Below, piece after piece: positions 60,285-64,000 of a DNA stretch of 64,000 nt; the first letter of the stretch is position 1; each line of letters begins with the position of its first letter. Location of the stretch: NCBI GenBank assembly GCA_016893485.2, contig JAFEKX020000001.1, positions 8,139,501 through 8,203,500 of the forward strand, read 5' to 3'. The stretch comes from Streptomyces sp. P3. GTDB lineage: Bacteria; Actinomycetota; Actinomycetes; Streptomycetales; Streptomycetaceae. The notes under the pieces were generated by a model. That model saw nothing but the letters and a program-made list of their open reading frames with translations. It was not told the DNA's origin and did not search any database. A program made the translations under genes and the position numbers.

Positions 60285-62680
60285 TCAGCGCTTGCCCTTC
60301 TTGCCCTGGTCCAGCAACCCGGCCTTCCGCAGGGCGTCAGCCATCGCGCTGTTGGCCGGCGGAGCGGCCGCCTGCCGCGAACCGCCGCCGCCTTGACCAC
60401 CCTGGCGCCCCTGCTGGCGCTGTTGCGGCGGACGCCCACCGCCCTGCTGCCGACGCTCGCCGCCACCGCCCTGCGGACGCCGCTCCCCGCCGGAGGCCAC
60501 CGCCTCGTCGTCCAGGCGTAGCGTCAGGGAGATCCGCTTGCGCGGGATGTCGATGTCGAGGACCTTCACCTTGACGATGTCGCCGGGCTTGACCACGTCG
60601 CGCGGGTCCTTGACGAACGTCTTGGACAGGGCGGACACGTGTGCCAGACCGTCCTGGTGGACGCCGATGTCGATGAACGCCCCGAACGCGGCGACATTGG
60701 TGACGACGCCCTCCAGGACCATCCCGGAGGTCAGGTCGGAGATCTTCTCGACGCCGTCCTTGAACGTGGCCGTCTTGAAGGCGGGCCGGGGTCGCGCCCC
60801 GGCTTCTCCAGCTCCTTGAGGATGTCGGTGACGGTGGGCAGACCGAACGTCTCGTCCACGAACTCCGTCGGCTTCAGCGAGCGCAGCACCGACGTGTTGC
60901 CGATCAGTGACGCCACCTCGCTGCCCGCGCTCTTCACCATCCGCCGGACGACCGGGTACGCCTCGGGGTGCACGCTGGACGCGTCGAGCGGGTCGTCGCC
61001 GCCGCGAATGCGGAGGAAGCCCGCGCACTGCTCGTACGCCTTCGGGCCGAGCCGTGCCACGTTCTTCAGCTGCGTACGGGACGTGAACGGGCCGTTGGCG
61101 TCGCGGTGCGACACGATGTTCTCGGCGAGGCCGGAGGTGATGCCGGAGACGCGTGAAAGGAGCGGCGCGGAGGCCGTGTTGACGTCCACGCCGACGCCGT
61201 TCACACAGTCCTCGACCACCGCGTCCAGCGAGCGCGACAGCTTCACCTCGGACAGGTCGTGCTGGTACTGGCCGACGCCGATCGACTTGGGGTCGATCTT
61301 CACCAACTCGGCCAGGGGTCCTGGAGTCGGCGCGCGATGGAGACCGCGCCGCGCAACGACACGTCCATGTCGGGCAGTTCCTGCGAGGCGAACGCGGAGG
61401 CCGAGTACACGGACGCGCCGGCCTCGGAGACCATCACCTTGGTGAGGTTCAACTCCGGGTGCCTGGCGATGAGTTCACCGGCGAGCTTGTCGGTCTCGCG
61501 GGACGCCGTGCCGTTGCCGATCGCGATCAGGTCGACCGAGTGCTGCGCGGAGAGCCGCGCCAGCTTGGCGAGGGCGTCGTCCCACTTGTTCGCCGGGACG
61601 TGCGGGTAGATCACGTCCGTGGCCACGACCTTGCCGGTGGCGTCGACGACGGCCACCTTCACGCCCGTACGGAAACCGGGGTCCAGGCCCAGCGTCGCGC
61701 GCGTGCCGGCCGGGGCGGCGAGCAGCAGGTCCCGCAGGTTCGAGGCGAAGACGTTGACCGCCTCGTCCTCGGCGGCCGTGCGGAGCCGGAGCCGCAGGTC
61801 GATGCCGAGGTGCACGAGGATGCGGGTGCGCCAGGCCCAACGGACCGTGTCCTGAAGCCACTTGTCGCCGGGGCGGCCCCGGTCGAAGATCTGGAAGCGA
61901 TGGGCGACCATCCCCTCGTAGGACGAGGGCCCCTCGGTGGCCTCCTCGGGCTCCAGGACGAGGTCGAGGACGTCCTCCTTCTCGCCGCGCAGCATGGCCA
62001 GGATGCGGTGCGAGGGCAGCGCGGTGAACGGCTCCGAGAAGTCGAAGTAGTCGGAGAACTTGGCGCCCGCCTCCTCCTTGCCGTCCCGCACCTTCGCGGC
62101 GAGCCGCCCGCGTCCCCACATCCGCTCCCGCAGCTCGCCGATGAGGTCGGCGTCCTCCGAGAACCGCTCGGTGAGGATCGCGCGGGCCCCGTCGAGAGCG
62201 GCCTGCGGATCGGCGACACCCTTGTCGGCGTCGACGAACGCGGCGGCAGCGGCCAGCGGTTCCACGCTCGGGTCGCCCAACAGGCCCTCCGCGAGCGGCT
62301 CCAGGCCGGCCTCGCGCGCGATCTGCGCCTTGGTGCGCCGCTTGGGCTTGTACGGGAGGTAGATGTCCTCAAGGCGCGCCTTGGTCTCGGCGGCGCGGAT
62401 CTGCGCCTCCAGCACCTCCGTGAGCTTGCCCTGCTCGCGCACCGATTCGAGGATCGCGGTCCGCCGCTCCTCCAGCTCCCGCAGATAGCGCAGCCGCTCC
62501 TCGAGCGTGCGCAGCTGCGCGTCGTCGAGCATCTCGGTCGCTTCCTTGCGGTAGCGGGGCGATGAAGGGCACCGTCGACCCGCCGTCGAGCAGCTCGACG
62601 GCGGCCTTCACCTGCCGCTCCCGTACGCCGAGCTCCTCGGCGATCCTGCCTTCGATGGACCCTACGAGGGGTGTCGTCAC
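60285..62680 (-). CDS. tex: Tex-family RNA-binding transcription accessory protein, three frame breaks
   Basis: GTG 62678-62680, TTPLVGSIEGRIAEELGVRE. Blocks in order: VRERQVKAAVELLDGGSTVP (HTH-like), the YqgF/RNaseH-like domain with LGLDPGFRTGVKVAVVDATG, the HhH region FTSRTQLKNVARLGPKAYEQ, then an S1 domain LTSGMVLEGVVTNVAAFGAF + IDIGVHQDG. Frame changes near 62560, 61310 and 60800. A Gly/Gln/Arg-rich tail, probably disordered and RNA-binding, ends KAGLLDQGKKGKR. About 798 residues. It acts on nucleic acid at transcribing or translating complexes. Confidence 0.9.
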
Positions 62681-62773
62681 GCCCGTACCGCCTTCTCCAC
62701 TGAGGTTGCGCGGCAATTGTGGCAGGTGGCACTGACAACCGGGGATCAGGGCGCTGTCCTGCGGGTCCCGTCT

Positions 62774-63641
62774 CTAGCTCTTGCCGAGCAGATCCCGGGA
62801 AACGCCCCGGCGGCGAGCGCGCGCCGCGCGAATCCGGTGGCCAACTCGGTCAGACGTACGACCCCTTCGGCGCCCAGGTGTTCGTACGGTGCCCGGTCCA
62901 GCCGGTCGGTCTCCGACTCGACCCCGGCGCGCAGCGCGACCCCGGCCTCGGTCAACTCGCCGTCGCCGTCGAGCAGTCCGCGCTCGCGCAGCCGCTCCGA
63001 CGTGGCGTCCCATTCCTCCTGGTTCCAGCCGCGTGTGCGGAACACCCCACTTCGGGGTGGTGCCCCTGCCCGTCGCGGTGTGGGTGACCGCGGCCTCCAG
63101 GCCGTCGAGTCCGGCGGACAGCAGGGCGGCCAGGTGTCCGTCGCCGCGGTGCTCGCGCAGCAGGGTGGCCGCGTGGAAGTAGGCGAGGTGCGGCTCCTCG
63201 GGGACCGGCAGATCGGCGTACGCCGCGTACAGGGGCGGGCCGGGCGCGTGCACGCCTCGGCGGCCCGCAGCGCCAGCCGCGCGGCCTCCGCCATCTCCTC
63301 CGACGCCACCACGTCCTCGCCGAGCAGCCGCCGCAGGGTCGCGTCGACGGCACGCGCGCGTGCGTGAAGGCACTGCTCGGGGAGGCGGTTTCCCAGACGG
63401 CCGGCACGTGGCGGGCCACGAGGTCGTACTTGTAGTTGTAGAAGGTCGCCGTCACCGTGCCGGGGCCGACCGGGCCCATCGCCGCCGCGCGCACGGCGAA
63501 GTTGACGGCCCCGGGGTGGGTGATTCCGAGCGCGCCGAATTCCTTCCCCAGGTCGGGCGAGAAGTAGAGCGTGGCGTGCAGGGAGTTGAGCGCGTTCTGG
63601 CAGCGGCGCCCGGCACGGGGATCTACGGCGGCAGTAGTCAT
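62774..63641 (-). CDS. SCO6745-family (SalK-like) protein, several frame breaks
   Basis: ATG 63639-63641, MTTAAVDPRAGRRCQNALNS. LHATLYFSPDLGKEFGALGI and PVGPGTVTATFYNYKYDLVA mark the family. Indels near 63365, 63250, 63045 and 62800 are needed to reach HLAYFHAATLLREHRGDGHL, then EEWDATSERLRERGLLDGDG (a winged-helix-like segment), and the ending FPGDLLGKS with TAG 62774-62776. About 288 residues. The family has MarR-like helical features but no proven role. A perfect palindrome lies 12 bases upstream of the start. Confidence 0.75.
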
Positions 63642-63652
63642 GGCGCTCACGT

Positions 63653-63668
63653 TACCGACTGGTCGGTA
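63653..63668. promoter_or_regulatory. Perfect TetR-type operator
   Basis: TACCGACTGGTCGGTA at 63653-63668: TACCGAC, a TG centre, then GTCGGTA. This is a typical TetR-family half-site pair. It overlaps the space right before the SCO6745-family start (63641) and is about 87 bases upstream of the plus-strand gene at 63755. No TetR gene adjoins it in the window. Confidence 0.65.
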
Positions 63669-63754
63669 CGACGCGGAAGTGCCGGTACGGCGTGGCAGGA
63701 AAGGTGGGGTATCCGTCGTTGCGGCTATCGTCCGGGGCGCGAAGAATCGACGGT

Positions 63755-64000
63755 ATGCGAACCGTCCTGGTGGTCCTCTTCGACGATGTCCAGAGCCTCG
63801 ACGTCACCGGTCCCGCAGAGGTCTTCGCGGGCGCGGAGGCGCAGGTCCCGGGACCTATCGCATCCGTACGGCCTCCCTGGACGGCGGCCCGGTGCGCACC
63901 TCAAGCGGCCTGACCGTCGTACCGGACTCGGCCCTCGCCGACGCGCCCGCCCCGCACACCCTCCTCGTCCCCGGCGGCCCCGGCACACGCGGCCCGGACC
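63755..64000 (+). CDS. Start of a GlxA-like / DJ-1/PfpI-domain regulator (partial, one frame break)
   Basis: ATG 63755, MRTVLVVLFDDVQSLDVTGP then AEVFAGAEAQ, the opening of the DJ-1/PfpI domain found in GlxA-type AraC regulators. A missing base near 63853 is followed by TYRIRTASLDGGPVRTSSGL, then PAPHTLLVPGGPGTRGPD at the window edge. The C-terminal AraC HTH, if present, is outside. DJ-1 domains here serve as ligand-sensing parts rather than proteases. Confidence 0.75.

Overview
This is a very GC-rich actinobacterial window, almost certainly from a Streptomyces chromosome. Diagnostic content includes an SsgA-like sporulation protein, a WhiB-family protein, a complete pca operon with its divergent MarR regulator, an LAL-type ATPase regulator, DUF2510 proteins, and copies of the hairpin repeat that Streptomyces carries between genes. 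From memory, the gene order resembles the S. coelicolor region around SCO6690-SCO6745 (phospholipase C, pca genes, LigC/LigD-type genes, WblJ, SsgD, macrodomain SCO6735, Tex). That comparison is recollection, not a search. About forty of the protein genes read correctly only if one or more single-base indels are corrected, usually in G/C runs. Long intact genes lie among them (the 608-codon MoxR-like ATPase, LigC, the desaturase), and the broken reading frames stay conserved on both sides of each break. The disruptions therefore look mainly like sequencing error. I annotate these genes as single CDSs and state where the frame changes.

Layout. 1-7 kb: tail of an MmyB-type regulator, a deleted flavin reductase remnant, a quinone-oxidoreductase-like gene, NAD kinase, a decayed two-component remnant, Tat-exported phospholipase C and a scramblase-like protein. 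6-9.8 kb: EamA exporter and PAP2 phosphatase, divergent from a TetR gene across a dense operator array, then a DUF2510 membrane protein. 10-15.4 kb: anhydroMurNAc kinase with an MHS-type transporter, and a large LAL-like ATPase that appears to lack its HTH. 15.4-22.6 kb: pcaIJFHGBL for protocatechuate catabolism through the beta-ketoadipate pathway, most junctions overlapping by a few bases, with divergent pcaV. 22.6-29.3 kb: DUF3048 lipoprotein, divergent LigC-type ligase and LigD-type polymerase, an ornithine cyclodeaminase-like gene, a LacI regulator with a CebR-like box, a 24-bp tandem repeat and a VOC protein.

29.5-36 kb: WhiB protein, two tRNAs, a zinc-finger SDR, a leucine-rich-repeat protein, a convergent VWA/metallopeptidase-like protein coupled to a double-AAA MoxR-type ATPase, and a third tRNA. 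The three tRNAs share an unusual D-arm. 36-41 kb: hypothetical gene, acyl-ACP desaturase with a 15-bp phased operator, dimethylarginine hydrolase, and an ABC-F protein behind a long leader with mutually exclusive hairpins and a tiny upstream ORF. 41-46.5 kb: PEP mutase/isocitrate lyase-like protein, SsgD-like protein, a Ycf48-like secreted protein, endonuclease V, a 45-residue membrane protein and an enoyl-reductase-like protein. 46.7-52.1 kb: acyl-CoA cluster (CaiB-type transferase, thiolase, FadB) with a MerR regulator. 52-64 kb: truncated macrodomain, PfkB kinase, secreted M1 aminopeptidase and S15 peptidase, D-amino-acid oxidase-like enzyme, a second ABC-F, Tex, an SCO6745-family protein behind a perfect TetR-type palindrome, and the start of a GlxA/DJ-1-type regulator.

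The best candidates for something new are the ABC-F leader switch, the SDR/LRR/MoxR-VWA/tRNA neighbourhood, and the operator arrays at 7.9, 38.06, 46.7 and 63.65 kb.
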